Shown one piece after another: positions 1 through 11,029 of a stretch of 64,000 bases of DNA (the stretch's first letter is position 1; each line of letters opens with the position of its first letter). This stretch comes from Stereum hirsutum FP-91666 SS1 (taxonomy: Eukaryota > Basidiomycota > Agaricomycetes > Russulales > Stereaceae). Made by a program: the position numbers and the translations under genes. The notes beneath the pieces were generated by a model, which was not told the DNA's origin, ran no database searches, and was given only the letters and a program-made list of their open reading frames with translations. The stretch covers positions 614,600 to 678,599 of the forward strand of contig NW_006763141.1 of the NCBI RefSeq assembly GCF_000264905.1, read 5' to 3'.

Positions 1-17
1 CGGCGAAGTGTACGAGA

Positions 18-1598
18 TTACGAGCTTCCAGGGTGGTCAGCTCCGGAAACTTCAAATAAAGCGAACACCACTATCGGGCGAACAGAGGGGTCGTCCTTTA
101 GCGTAAGCTCGGCTCTGCCTGAGTAAGTGAAACTACACACTTTTTCCACGTTTATGTCTGTTGAATGGGTGGAATCGAGATAGTCAAATCTCTGAATCCA
201 CGGTACGGCCGATGCGAGTAAGAACATGTCTTCGATCCGGGCATGGTGTCCTACGGAAATGCTCCTGAGGGAGCGACAGTCACATAGGGCGTCGAGAAAA
301 GCAGAGCGCCAAGGGGACAGAATAGCGCAGTCCCATATATCATCGTCTTGGCCCTCGTGCTCAGGCTCCCAGTCGGGGTCGAGGTCGGGGTCGAAAAACT
401 CAAACAGAACGACGGTTTCATTGACTTCTATGCCTGAGAGAAATTCCAGGGTTCCCTTGACGTGCGGTAGAATCGCAGCCGCTTGCATGGAGGAACAAGA
501 AAGTCGTTTGAGACGAGGAAGGACTCTCCCACCATCATCAGACTGCAACAGTGAGGTGAAATCTCCTCCTTGGTATCCGGGAAGCATTCGCCCGATAACA
601 ACTTCTTCTAATACCTGGTGTGCTTTGAGGAATGACGCCATGCAAGCAGCGCTACAACCGATTCCGTTGGTGAGCTGGAGAGTGTGAAGATTGGGCCAGG
701 AGGAGGACGGTAAAGAGTGTGTGATGCTTGCGACTCCTAGATAGCGGTAGGTCTGTATTGAAAGAGACAACAACTGAAAAGAGGAGAATGTAAGATGGGG
801 CGCTCGCAAGAATAACGGATCGGAAGGAATTATCGCACCTCGAGTTCGGGGCAATTATTCACTAGCATGTGCATGAGAGGGTCCAAGTCAGGTTCTTCCG
901 GCATGGGGTTCACAGTGTCTAACGCGTCGGAGAACATTTTGAATTCCCTCAATCCAGACATATCGAGGAACTTTGGTACATAAATAATAATGTCAGCCAG
1001 GGTTTGCGAGTACACACAACCGAGGTCCTCTCACCGAAGGTGACTGCAAGATGCCATCTCCTCTCTCCGCACAATCGAGAACATCTAGTCTTCGAACTGT
1101 CCCAAGCTCCTTCAAAGTGCTCCATAGGCCATGTCTGCCGCGTAAGCTAGGCGGCGCTTCGCGGTGCCATGCAAACTCCCGCAGACATTTCATGTTGCGC
1201 ACGGCAGAAACAATCAATTTCTCCTGTTCTAAATCAGACTCCAGGTCCGACCGTGTAAACGAGTGGTGAATAGCACTGTCTGGGAGTGATGGTATGCGCC
1301 TGGAGACGTTGTAACCGATTATCGGAGTCAATGGAGGGAGTCCCTCTTGGAGGACGAATAGAATTCGGACTTTGGCAGCTTGGGGGGCCTTATATGCGAA
1401 GTATTCCCATATGGAGTTCTCTCCTGAGAACGGCGCCCGTACGAAGCGGAAGGAAAGATGGTTGGGAATGATGAGACGAGCCAGATTCTTCGTAGAGCAC
1501 GAGAGGGAAAGAAGAGCGGCTGGAGAGTCGATGGCGTCAATGACCTCATCAAGAATTTCGGGCGGCACGCCAAGAAGGCTTGGAGACGGAGCAGTCAT
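18..1598 (-). CDS. F-box/LRR-like hypothetical protein, three exons
   Basis: Reading the minus strand, exons are 1598-1035, 970-839 and 773-18; all junctions are phase 0 and the introns carry GTGAGA/GTGCGA donors, a CTGAC before the first acceptor and CAG/AAG acceptors. This gives about 483 residues. The start is the methionine just before an F-box-like stretch (residues about 8-45, key residues PPEIL followed by a leucine-rich helix and SCSTKN). The rest has irregular leucine-rich strands typical of the many agaricomycete F-box/LRR proteins, which are usually substrate receptors of SCF ubiquitin ligases. The target cannot be told. The last codons (18-60) also look like a small intron (GT, GCTGAC, AAG), so the true 3' end may lie beyond the left edge. 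The gene is head to head with the kinase-like gene at 2096, about 500 bp apart. Confidence 0.6.
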
Positions 1599-2095
1599 AG
1601 CAGGAATGAATTGGAAGGGTGGGTTGACTCCTATCCAGGTTAGACTCGGATATACAGCTCTGGTGAAGGTTCGCGAATATTCAAGACGTATGATGCCTGC
1701 AGCTGTGAAAGTTGTCAGACTAGGATGTCGACCGGTCCAATTTCTAGGTTTCCTGCTCGATGAATGGCAAGACTCGGATCGGACAATTTCAGAATCAGAG
1801 ACAAAAGATCGGGAAGATAGGAAGATGGTTGTTGTTGTCTTCTGCTTTGAGACGTTGCCTGTCGGAAAATGCCGGGTCAAACTGAACTCAATTCGGGTGC
1901 AGCCGTTCCATGCATACGCCACAACTCAACTCAACCAGAACCACAATACCGCCGCTCACCCCAGCTCGCTTTTGACGTACTCACTGATAGTATCTTAGCT
2001 AGCTAAAGAAACTTCACTCTGCGTGTGGCGTCGTTCTTCGTGTCTTTCTCCGACCTTATTTTCTCAGACTTCCTTGTAGTACCAATATTATCATA

Positions 2096-3180
2096 ATGTC
2101 ATCGCCTCCCGTCACAGCGGAAAACCTGGTGAGTTAGCATATATGCTCTCTCTGGAACGGTAATGATGAAAGAATATTTACCAGATTCAAAACGCCATAG
2201 AAAAATTAGTTTTACTGGATGTCGTGCGTGATTCGTTGGGACTGAGCATACCGATCGACCTTCACCGTCTCAACCTCCCTGTCGATCTAATACGCCCTCG
2301 AACACCGCATAATGAGGCGACTCCAATTTTATTCTTATCCGCTGCTCCTACTCGCCCTCCATCATCTCTCCCTCCACCCCATGATATTACACTCCGGACT
2401 TCAGTCGCTGAGTACCTTGGCAGCGGCCGAACCGGCCTGGTTTATATCCTCAGTGATCCCGTTCTCTCAGACCCTAACAATAAACTCCCCGAACTCGTCT
2501 TCAAATTTCCTCGCTCGCATCGATGCGCCGATATCTACCGCGAGTCGTGGTTCTACGAGGAGATGGAGCGTCTTCAAGGTGTAGCGATACCGAGGTGTTA
2601 TGGTTTGTTCGAAGCAGATCTTCCTGTAGGCTGCGCGGTTCGACTACCAGATGGCCGCACATTACTCGCGCACGAAGAATTCGAGTCCCCGGACGCCTGA
2701 GTGGACGACCTCCCGCATCCTGATATCCTGAAGCCGCGTTCCACTCGAAACAAAATATTTGTTCTCGTTTTAGAACGCTTGGGCTGCCGTCTGCCCATCG
2801 GAAAACCCATCCCTGCGGATGTACGGTACGTTACGCAACTTCAGCTTCTCGGTGCGCTGCGATTTATATATAATGGTTAATCAACGTCTCATAGGGAAGA
2901 CTTGCACACCCTCATCGCAGAGATAGGGTACCTTGCTATCCTCAATTCGCAGGATATCCGACATGCAAACATTCTAGAAGCGCCGCAACACCCTCCTGGC
3001 CTTGCGAGTATCTCCTCGCCGTTCACTCACCGCACCCACGGCTGGCGCATCATCGACTTCAAGATGACAGCAAAAAGCATGATGACACCTACTGCTCTTC
3101 GACAAGCACATAAGAGCATGCTCAGGCCTATTCTGGATGGGCTTGAGAAAGGATACTATGCCTGGGAATCGCCGTTCTAG
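2096..3180 (+). pseudogene. Small protein-kinase-like gene, copy 1, broken by an in-frame TGA
   Basis: Exons 2096-2128, 2185-2825 and 2895-3180 join in phase (0, then 2) and would encode about 319 residues. The kinase-like core is visible: glycine loop GSGRTGLVY, lysine in VFKF, a glutamate-bearing helix (WFYEEME), hinge LVLERLG, catalytic loop DIRHANIL (Asp and Asn five apart) and IIDF for the DFG aspartate. A TGA at 2698-2700 stops translation at codon 183, between the N lobe and the hinge. Reading continues in the same frame after it and matches the intact paralogue at 52809-54065, with both introns in equivalent places. This looks like a recent nonsense mutation. It could also be a live allele with readthrough or a sequencing error. 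The family is recognised only as kinase-like; the substrate is unknown. Confidence 0.65.
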
Positions 3181-4071
3181 TGTATGGTGTCAGAATTATG
3201 CACTGCCCGTGGCCATGCATACGGCTCGGCATGGAGTGGCGCAGACGATGTGTATCAATTGATCAAGTCATGTAATTCTCTTAAATTCGTATCCAGAGAG
3301 CCCTCAGCGTTGTAGACCGTTTGCTGTGTCAGATACCGAATGTGGTGTAAGGTGAACTCAAAAATGTTCTTTGAGCCACCCTGACTCTTGTTCGGGACCC
3401 AGAGCGCTATACGGTAGATGTCCCCTCATAGGTCATGACTCAGAAGATCCTGAAGATCTTGTTGACGTCCGTCTTCCGCGGTAACTACGAGTCTGAACTT
3501 GAAGAGAGGTTACTTACTTGGCGTCGCTGGTGAGCGCTAGAATTATTTCGCATCCTGTCTCCGCCAAAAAAATGTAGAGATCGTATGTATGAGTCCAGTC
3601 ATTGCTGATGCAAAAAGCTAGGAGAAATATTGAGGACTGGAGAGGGACAGACAGGGCCACAATCGAACGGTGGCGTCTTCGACAAAATCAACACGCGTCA
3701 ACACCGCCATGTTGTGGGGAATTTCAAACTTCAGGCGCACTTTCTCAACACCCCGCCACAACTCTTCTACTTGAACATCGACGAGGCTTGAGTTCGTGAG
3801 GTAAGGATACCAGTTTAAACCTTGCTCGCTACAAGAACCCATACTCACCTTCGTTTATTTCTTTACTAACATAGACTTGATCCTTCGCAGATTCTTAGAG
3901 TTCTACTCATTGCCAGTGCTCGTCAAAAGTGGTTTCTTACCGGGTTCCCAAGCACCACTCGTCGAACGCTTCTCTTCAGCATTACAACATACAGACTACC
4001 ATCTCCACCTTTTTAGCAACGCTTCAGAATCACTGCCATTGTTCAATCCATCGCGTACTGGGACTCGGAAC
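3181..4071. other. Intergenic; 5' region of the serine-rich gene
   Basis: No convincing gene. A minus-strand open stretch at 3618-3848 reads somewhat like the end of a protein but has no partner exon I can find. The plus strand carries intron-like signals just upstream of 4072 (GTGAGG-like donor near 3796, branch-like CTAAC near 3866, CGCAG at 3893-3897), consistent with a 5'-UTR intron of the next gene. Confidence 0.4.
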
Positions 4072-7000
4072 ATGGCGTCCACCATAAACACTACCACACC
4101 GGTTCCCACCCCCGCCCTCACTCCCGATTCCCCTGTCCCACCTGCCCGCCCACGCTCTCGAGCATCCCTCCTTCTACGCAAAGCGACATCTTTTGTCAGC
4201 AGTGGTGGTGGCGCCAGATCACTATCTCCACCCCCTTTTGATCTTGCTGCTCTTCAAGTCGAATTCGGTAACGATTCGCCTAAAGTTGCCCCCACTGACG
4301 AGGCACAAACGGCGTCAGCATATCCGACACCTCCACCGAGTACGACTCGCCCGAACTTTGGTTTTGTTCTTCCGGAGATTGACTTGGATCCTTTGGAGGA
4401 CGGATCGGGCTGTTCTTTTTGGGCGCTGGAGAGCACGACGGCTGAGATTCAGCCACATCCCCGTAATATTGCTGCTGCTGCGTCTGGTGTTTTTGGGGAC
4501 ACCGATCTCACGGTCGGCTCGCCTCCTCCTAGCCTGGGCCTCGTTCTGCCTTGTTCGCCTCTGGACGCTATGAACACCTTTTCGGAAGCTTCGTTCTTTG
4601 CTGATTTTGCTAGTGCCGACCTTGATCTCCTTGGAGTCGGGCAGTCTGTTGCTGATGCTCAGTTTCGACAGCAGGCGCGGAGAGATTCAGGTCTCTGGAC
4701 GTCTCTTGATCAGGCACGGGCACACGATGAGCAGCTACCGACATCTTTCTCGTCATTTTACGACGTCGGTTTGGCGGACTCGAGGACAGAGGGGCATCAG
4801 GGACAGGTGAACGATGGGTGGGTTGACGGTATCATGAGCGCGGCTGCAACTGCAGCTGCAGGCGAGGACGAACAACCACACTCGAGCCTTTCATGTCTTC
4901 CTCCTCTTGGGCTCGATATTCCAGTCTTCACCTCGCCCATAGAGCTGTCGACTTCTTTTCTGCCGGAATGCGACGCGACTCTCGACCAGGACCAGGACCA
5001 GAATGCCTCTTCTGAAGAGGAAGATGAGGAAGAGGAATTGGTTCAACGTCAATTTGACTTTGATAATCCTGAAGCTCATCTCGTGCAACTCTCCCTCGCC
5101 TCGACCTCGACCTCCATAGCGAGTCCATGGCCCCTGGTACCTACTAACACCGGTGTATCTCTCGATTTGCTGGCTCTACCACAGTCTTCTTCGGCACGGC
5201 GCATCACCAACATCGACACCTTTCAGCCCTCGGCAACCACATATTTATCGACCACAACCTCATACACTCACTACCCTCCGCCTAGTCCCAATCACGCCCA
5301 TGAACTGGTGCTGTCTGCGCCTTCGGGGTCTATAGACGAGCTTGATACTGTCTCGAAGGAGATCAGTGGTATGTCGGAGGACTTGTCAGATTCGGTTCTT
5401 GGAGGACTCGGAGAGCTTTTCATCGTGCCATCATCATCGCTCATAGAGCCTCCGACGCAGACTAGGCAATCAGCACATTCTACCGCCACATCTACATCCC
5501 CAATCTCGGAGGCCGATCTCTCGAACGGGATCCCTGCATTCAAAGAATCTACTTCATCTAGCACGACCACTACTTCTTCCTTGGCTATAGCTAGTCACGA
5601 TCTAGTGGGCAAAACACCTCCACGATCGGAGTCTACATTTGACGCACTCGCTCAACTGGTGGCCGTATCGAAGGAACTGGACGCTATGGAACATCCGTTA
5701 GATGCTGACGACGATTTTCAAGTCGGAGTGGGTATCTCTGGCCTGTCGATGTCAACGGACGGCAACATGACGCTGCATCAGTCGTTCTATACCTCACTCG
5801 GGATCCCATCTGACTCATTTGACACGCTGAACCCGCTCGATCGAGTTTTGACGCCACCGCCACGGGAGGTTTATTATAGTTACCGGGATGGGTTCGAATT
5901 CGAAGGAGACGAGGAATGTATGGTTGAGGAGGAAGGGGAGGATAGAGTCTTCGTCGGGATGCGCGTCAGGATGCAGAGCCAGACTCGGTCGACGATGTTC
6001 AACGGAGTCGAGGTGCCCAGTATCGTCGTGACGAGACCCGAGGACGATTCGACACGCTACGTTCCAGCCTCGTCTTCGTCTGCGTATTCTTGCCATGGGA
6101 CTGCAACTTCTACGTATGAAGCCTACCCGCACGAACATACAAAGGCATCGTCCGCAACGCCCACATGGATACCAGTGTCTTCCTCTACGTCAAGTTCTCT
6201 TTCTAATCTGACGCGTCAAGCTTCGCTCCCGAATATCGAGATGTTGGCCGTCCCAATGACGGATGCGAGAGGACGCGTACCGAGACCGAGACCGGCTTCT
6301 GTTCCCAGCCTAACACCTAACTCTAGTCATCATCATCAACTAGCGTCTTCGGAATCTACTAGCAGTAGCAGTAGCTCGACGTCGACTGGATCCGAACATT
6401 GGTGGACAGTGACGAAGGAGTCGGATGGTTTGGAGGGACTTGGGTATGCGTCGCTTGACCTTGACAAAGCGGTGAAGGTGGACGAGGTATATCCATTTTT
6501 TATGAGGGATGGAGTCGTGATGTGTGCTTGTGAGGCGTGTGGAGGTGCCGTGGCTCGCCATCCGTCAGTTCGTCCTGGTTCGGCGTGCGAGGCAGACATC
6601 GGTGATGATGAGAACGCGTGCAATTCTGGCGGTGAAGGAGGCGAAGAAGCGGGAGTCGCTGTTGCAGCGCCTGTTACTCGTGGTACCGACGTGGACTTCG
6701 GCATCACTATCGATGGGACGGGATTGACGGGAGTGGCAGCACAAGAACCGAGACCGCAAAGTCAGGCTCGCTGGTTAGACTCGATCGATGATGAGAAGAC
6801 GTACGTGTCTTCGACCTTCCCTGTTCCCCTTGTTCCCACCGAACACCAAATCCAGTGCACGCACCCTGCTCATAAAGCTAACACCGACTTTAGCGGTTCT
6901 GGTACTCTTACCTCTGCGCCCAGCATCCCTGCCACGAGTGACTCCATCTCCGCCGACATTGTTACTACGAGCAACCTCATTGACACCACGCCTTTCTCAC

Positions 7001-8358
7001 CAACGCATCCCTACTCCAGTCCCAGCCCCAAGACGGGTGCGTTTCGTTTTTCGCTACCCCTATCAATCCCAATCCGAGCATCGTCGCCACAATCGCAATC
7101 ACCTACGCCTACGTTTAAGTCATTCAAGGCTGCCAAGTTCGACGCTTCTGGGTCGGAGCTTAGCGCAGGAGTTGAGGGAGAGGTCGATGTCGTCGGTGTG
7201 GTGGAGCGTCCAGGTTCGCCTTTGCTACGCAGAATCTTCCCTCCACCCGGGCTATCGGGGTCGAGGGCACAGGCGCGCGCGAGGTCTCCAACGCTGACTT
7301 CGCCGACCTTGCCGCCATTGCCTGTTGATGAAAGCCGAGGCCCTGACACAGCGGTTGAGGGAGGAGAGGAAGGGAGAAGGAAGACCGTGAAACATAAACA
7401 GTCATTCATACGCCGTATGCTTGCTAAGAGCCACACACCCCCACCACTCCCGAACTCGGACCTGCTGGATGCCACCTCGTCGAAATCCCATCCCACAGCT
7501 CCTCTTATTCATGGTCATCCGAACGATGCTGGGCCCAGTTCCAGTAGTGCGAATGCCGAAGTTAAGAATCCCACGACCACGAACACGCTCCCGAAGTCAA
7601 AGCCGAAGGGTCTACGGAAGAAACGCTCCTTCCTCGCGTTCATGAAGGATCTCACGTTTCCCAAAGGCGGCTCTTGCGTACTCGACGACGCGACGTCCTC
7701 AACGCAAGCCAGTGCTCCTCTGCCACCACAGCCTCCTTCGAAACGGGCTGAGAATGGCACGAGGAACGTCAATACGGTAGGCTCGAGGTCGGGATCAAGT
7801 ACCAGTCGGAAGAAAGGTGGGAGTAGGATCGGCAAGGAGATGATCGGTTCGCCGAGACCTCTTAGCGCCAGTGTCGCTTGGACATCCTCTTCTACTTCAC
7901 CTCACGCCAACTACATGAACTCGAACGCGAACGCTGCGGACCCGTGGAATAATTACCATGCTGCTTTTGGGCCGTCGCCTGTGGGAGCGAACCCGACTAT
8001 ACCGCGACAAAGGGTTTCGACTGCTCCGGGAGGTGGTGGTCTAGATACGATGAGGAGGACGGATTCGAGTAGGCCCACTGCGAGGACAGGGTCTCAGCGA
8101 GTGAGCAGGGGCCCGGGTGACATGACGGTCGCGGGTGGAGTGGATAGGTCCGGTTCGAAAGCGTCAAGAGCATCTCATAGGAAACCTGTGTCTCGAGAGT
8201 TTTCGGGATCAATGGGTTCGAGGGGCGGTGCGAGAAATTCTTTGGTGATTGATGCGAGGTTTGAGCCGACGAGAACGAGAGCGATGCCATTGATGGTGAG
8301 AGAGCCAGAAGAAGACGAGGATGAGGTTTTGGATGTGAGGCCAATGTATGCTATCTGA
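4072..8358 (+). CDS. Large serine/proline-rich hypothetical protein
   Basis: A single long frame of about 1,428 residues from the ATG at 4072; the frame is open further upstream but has no ATG there. Composition is dominated by Ser, Thr, Pro and acidic residues, so most of it is probably disordered. Islands of order include a basic RSRASLLLRKATSF segment near the start, a central block around 6400-6560 with HWWTVTKE followed by a CACEACGG cysteine cluster, and two basic patches (KHKQSFIRRMLAKS near 7390 and KKRSFLAFMKDLTFPK near 7620). I do not recognise a family. A candidate in-frame intron runs from GTACGT at about 6801 to TTTAG at about 6893 (93 nt, so removing it keeps the frame); the mature protein may be 31 residues shorter. 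Being intact over 4.3 kb strongly supports a real gene. Confidence 0.7.
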   Translation: MASTINTTTPVPTPALTPDSPVPPARPRSRASLLLRKATSFVSSGGGARSLSPPPFDLAALQVEFGNDSPKVAPTDEAQTASAYPTPPPSTTRPNFGFVLPEIDLDPLEDGSGCSFWALESTTAEIQPHPRNIAAAASGVFGDTDLTVGSPPPSLGLVLPCSPLDAMNTFSEASFFADFASADLDLLGVGQSVADAQFRQQARRDSGLWTSLDQARAHDEQLPTSFSSFYDVGLADSRTEGHQGQVNDGWVDGIMSAAATAAAGEDEQPHSSLSCLPPLGLDIPVFTSPIELSTSFLPECDATLDQDQDQNASSEEEDEEEELVQRQFDFDNPEAHLVQLSLASTSTSIASPWPLVPTNTGVSLDLLALPQSSSARRITNIDTFQPSATTYLSTTTSYTHYPPPSPNHAHELVLSAPSGSIDELDTVSKEISGMSEDLSDSVLGGLGELFIVPSSSLIEPPTQTRQSAHSTATSTSPISEADLSNGIPAFKESTSSSTTTTSSLAIASHDLVGKTPPRSESTFDALAQLVAVSKELDAMEHPLDADDDFQVGVGISGLSMSTDGNMTLHQSFYTSLGIPSDSFDTLNPLDRVLTPPPREVYYSYRDGFEFEGDEECMVEEEGEDRVFVGMRVRMQSQTRSTMFNGVEVPSIVVTRPEDDSTRYVPASSSSAYSCHGTATSTYEAYPHEHTKASSATPTWIPVSSSTSSSLSNLTRQASLPNIEMLAVPMTDARGRVPRPRPASVPSLTPNSSHHHQLASSESTSSSSSSTSTGSEHWWTVTKESDGLEGLGYASLDLDKAVKVDEVYPFFMRDGVVMCACEACGGAVARHPSVRPGSACEADIGDDENACNSGGEGGEEAGVAVAAPVTRGTDVDFGITIDGTGLTGVAAQEPRPQSQARWLDSIDDEKTYVSSTFPVPLVPTEHQIQCTHPAHKANTDFSGSGTLTSAPSIPATSDSISADIVTTSNLIDTTPFSPTHPYSSPSPKTGAFRFSLPLSIPIRASSPQSQSPTPTFKSFKAAKFDASGSELSAGVEGEVDVVGVVERPGSPLLRRIFPPPGLSGSRAQARARSPTLTSPTLPPLPVDESRGPDTAVEGGEEGRRKTVKHKQSFIRRMLAKSHTPPPLPNSDLLDATSSKSHPTAPLIHGHPNDAGPSSSSANAEVKNPTTTNTLPKSKPKGLRKKRSFLAFMKDLTFPKGGSCVLDDATSSTQASAPLPPQPPSKRAENGTRNVNTVGSRSGSSTSRKKGGSRIGKEMIGSPRPLSASVAWTSSSTSPHANYMNSNANAADPWNNYHAAFGPSPVGANPTIPRQRVSTAPGGGGLDTMRRTDSSRPTARTGSQRVSRGPGDMTVAGGVDRSGSKASRASHRKPVSREFSGSMGSRGGARNSLVIDARFEPTRTRAMPLMVREPEEDEDEVLDVRPMYAI

Positions 8359-8930
8359 TTTTTTTGCTCTCCTTCGTGTCTCTTTTCGCTGCCCCTTCTC
8401 TCTTTCGCTTGTTTGTATGTTCCATGACTATATCACAACAGTTTCGTTAGATTTGTACTCATTAGTATGTTGTAACCGCAGCCTCTTCAGGATATCAGTG
8501 TCCTCTTTTTGTGTATGTCATCGTTTGCATGTATGTCCCTTCCTTAACTTCTGAGTCCCACCACTATATGGCACAAATAATCAGAAGGTTTGTTCATAAG
8601 TACTGCGCATGTTCCGCTACCGTACAAAGAACGCCAAGCCGCATCTTTGTTTGGGAGACAAGTCTCTATGTACACACGCGCAAGATCATTGGGCCTCGGG
8701 CGTAGTTTCCGTGAAATGGTGCCGTTTTTCTGTATTATAATAGGTAACTTGTCCGAGATTCGCGCTTTGTACTGCGCTGGTTCTGCGAGCAATCTGCGAG
8801 GCCCGGGCTGGCCCGGGAGGTCAATGGACAAAGGACGTCACATGATCTGCCGGCATATGCCGGCACCCCCCCTAAGGTCGGTGCTCTCTCTGGAGTCTGC
8901 GACTCGACAATCCCGAAGTCTGCACTCATC
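8359..8930. other. Intergenic between serine-rich gene and Crinkler-type gene
   Basis: No gene seen. The first 200 bp are pyrimidine-rich like a 3' UTR. The last 150 bp contain two CCCGGG-centred repeats (about 8800-8820) and the 18-bp palindrome listed separately. Confidence 0.5.
8848..8865. promoter_or_regulatory. Perfect 18-bp palindrome upstream of the Crinkler-type gene
   Basis: TGCCGGCATATGCCGGCA equals its own reverse complement and ends 65 bp before the ATG at 8931. Perfect palindromes of this length are typical of dimeric regulator sites, but a role here is only inferred from symmetry and position. Confidence 0.3.
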
Positions 8931-10618
8931 ATGGCTCCCTTTCTGTCCCTCGACCAGTTCTATGACAAAGCTTGGGGTCATGTGTGGCCTCACCACGAAG
9001 GCAGAGTTTCTATAGCCGACATCGGCCTGCCCATCAACACCGATCCCGACGACGTCTTTAACTTCCCTGTTCAAGTTGACGATCATTTCGACTACACTTG
9101 CTATGAGGATTTGGATGCCATCTATCGTCTCCTCCATTTGAAGAAGTCACACGCGAGTGTTCTCATTGTTCGTCCTGAGTACGACTTGCTTCGGATGGCA
9201 ATTGAGAGCGATAGTCAGTTCAAAAACGCGTTCGTCGTGACGGGTCACCCAGGGATCGGTTCGTAGTATTGTCATTTTCACTTCAACTCCAATGTCCACT
9301 TCTGTTCCCTGTCCTTTCTAGGAAAAACCATATTCCTCCTATACCTTCTTCTCTATCGTCTTCAGCGCTGCCTTCCGACGGCGGTCCAATTCGACGATCA
9401 TCGTTATTTCCTCTTCGACGAACAAGGCGCTTTGGCCCGTTCTGTGGTTGATCTCGACGAACCGCGAATCCTCCAGTGCTGGGCCCTGGCCGACAGCAAT
9501 TCCAACGTCTCCCAGCCGTGTTTAGGCTTCCAAAGTGACGCCAAGCTTGTCATCCAGGCGTCGTCACCGAAACCCTCGACATGGAAGGAATGGTTGAAGC
9601 AGGCCGAGGGCGGGCGGCTCTACTCAGAGCTGCCCACGATACTTGAGATTGCTGCCATCCTGTAAGCCGAATCGATGCTCGTCCTGGGATATCCTTGCTC
9701 AAGAGATCTCTCCACAGAAAGGAGTTTTGCTTGGACCCATCTTCTACTTTCCCCCTCGTGTCCAGGTGGGGACCATCTACTCGCTCGATCATCGACATCG
9801 TGATTGCTGCCGCCTGTGGACGCGGCTGGACAGTCGAAGAAGAATTGGAAGCTGATGCCAACGGAGCAGCAATCCAGTTATGCTCTTCTCCATCGCTCGT
9901 CAGCCTCTTCGCATCTAACGAGGGTGTACTAGGCAGCGAAGGTTTTAGCGTCAGGTTCGTCCGCCCTTGCCGCTCATACGACAACACGGCCCTCACCTCG
10001 TCACGAGCTATCTCCTTCATCCCGACGAAGTTCCTCGACAATCTCTTCGCAGCACATTGCACCGAATTTACCAACCAGAAATGCCTCGACCTTTTCAAAG
10101 CGTTCAGTTCTAATTCTCTGACACGGACCGCTGCCGCCTGGGGTTTCGAAATTCGCGTGCATAAACACCTGTATACAGCCGGTGTGGATCTTGATATCTT
10201 TAGAGCCGATGCACTGCAGATGAAGATGCGACCGTCGCCCAAGCTCGTCCCTGGCACAGCGGCCGGGCTTAAGAGCACCAGTGCGCGTGACTCCTTCTAC
10301 TGGATGCCGTCCGTCATGAATTTTCCGGGTATCGATGGCGTTCTCGGCGATACCGAGGGGAACATCTTTGCCGTGCAGACGACTATAGCAGACGACCATC
10401 GTACTCCCGACGATGGCCTACGACGGACCTGGAAAGAACTCGAAGACCACGCTCGAAGGGGTCGTACCTGGCACTTGGTCGTCGTTGGAGACACTCCAAG
10501 AGCGGTTAATGGGCTCGTAGCGAAGTATTCGAGGCATTTGGAGCATTTCACCCTTGGCCTCTCGCGGGTACATGTGCAAGTGTGGGGTTATGTTCTTCCC
10601 TTTTCCCGTTTGATGTAA
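8931..10618 (+). CDS. Crinkler-type P-loop NTPase with REase-like C-terminal domain
   Basis: Exons 8931-9258, 9322-9661 and 9718-10618 join in phase for 522 residues. Residues 105-112 form a Walker A loop (GHPGIGKT), with the first intron falling inside it. The next block (residues about 113-260) is the NTPase core seen in Crinkler (CR) proteins, including WGPSTRSIIDI. The C-terminus has a restriction-endonuclease-like signature near residues 427-445: an aspartate in GIDG, then FAVQTT on the following strand, the D...QxT pattern of the CR nuclease superfamily. Fungal relatives are thought to be intracellular effectors or conflict proteins acting on nucleic acids. There is no signal peptide and no recognisable LFLAK-type header, so secretion is not supported. 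The gene stands alone, 300 bp after a palindrome-bearing promoter region. Annotation as a plain AAA-type ATPase would be the alternative. Confidence 0.75.
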
Positions 10619-10767
10619 GCTGTGTTGGAACCACAAGCTGCGCTTCGTACGTTTTTTACGTTTAGCGTTCTACATCCTTCCTTATGATAGAGCTCGGAGC
10701 TGTGTCCGCTTGTTCGTCGTACAATACTTGCTTATACTTACTCGCGCACCCTCGTATCGCGCACTTC

Positions 10768-10946
10768 AGACTTTGCCCGTTTCGTGCCAGGTCTGAGGTG
10801 AGCTGTATACCTTATGATCGTCCGTTTCGAGCCTTTGCTTACTTTACCTTTAGTTCTAACCCTTGTCGGGTTCCTTTAGGTGAATAGAATAGACTTTGCC
10901 CGTTTCGTGCCAAGTCTGAGTTCTAACCCTCGACGGGCTCCTTTAG
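10768..10946 (+). repeat. Duplicated LTR-like fragments
   Basis: A 30-bp unit at 10768-10797 recurs at 10891-10920 with one mismatch. A 26-bp unit beginning TTCTAACCCT at 10854-10879 recurs at 10921-10946 with a few changes. In the second copy the two units abut; in the first they are 56 bp apart. This is the pattern of two overlapping LTR pieces, one internally deleted, just upstream of a gag relic. Confidence 0.5.
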
Positions 10947-11029
10947 TGCAAGAAACTTGTCCATTTTACAGGTTATTGGGCCCTGCCTTTACCTTGCGTA
11001 TCTCCGAATCCTTTTGACTCTGCATAATC

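Noticed and set aside
3618..3848. Coding-like minus-strand piece (contains ELWRGVEKVRLKFEIPHN)
   Set aside because: It may be the tail of a lost F-box/LRR gene, but no joining exon was found, so it is not listed as a gene.
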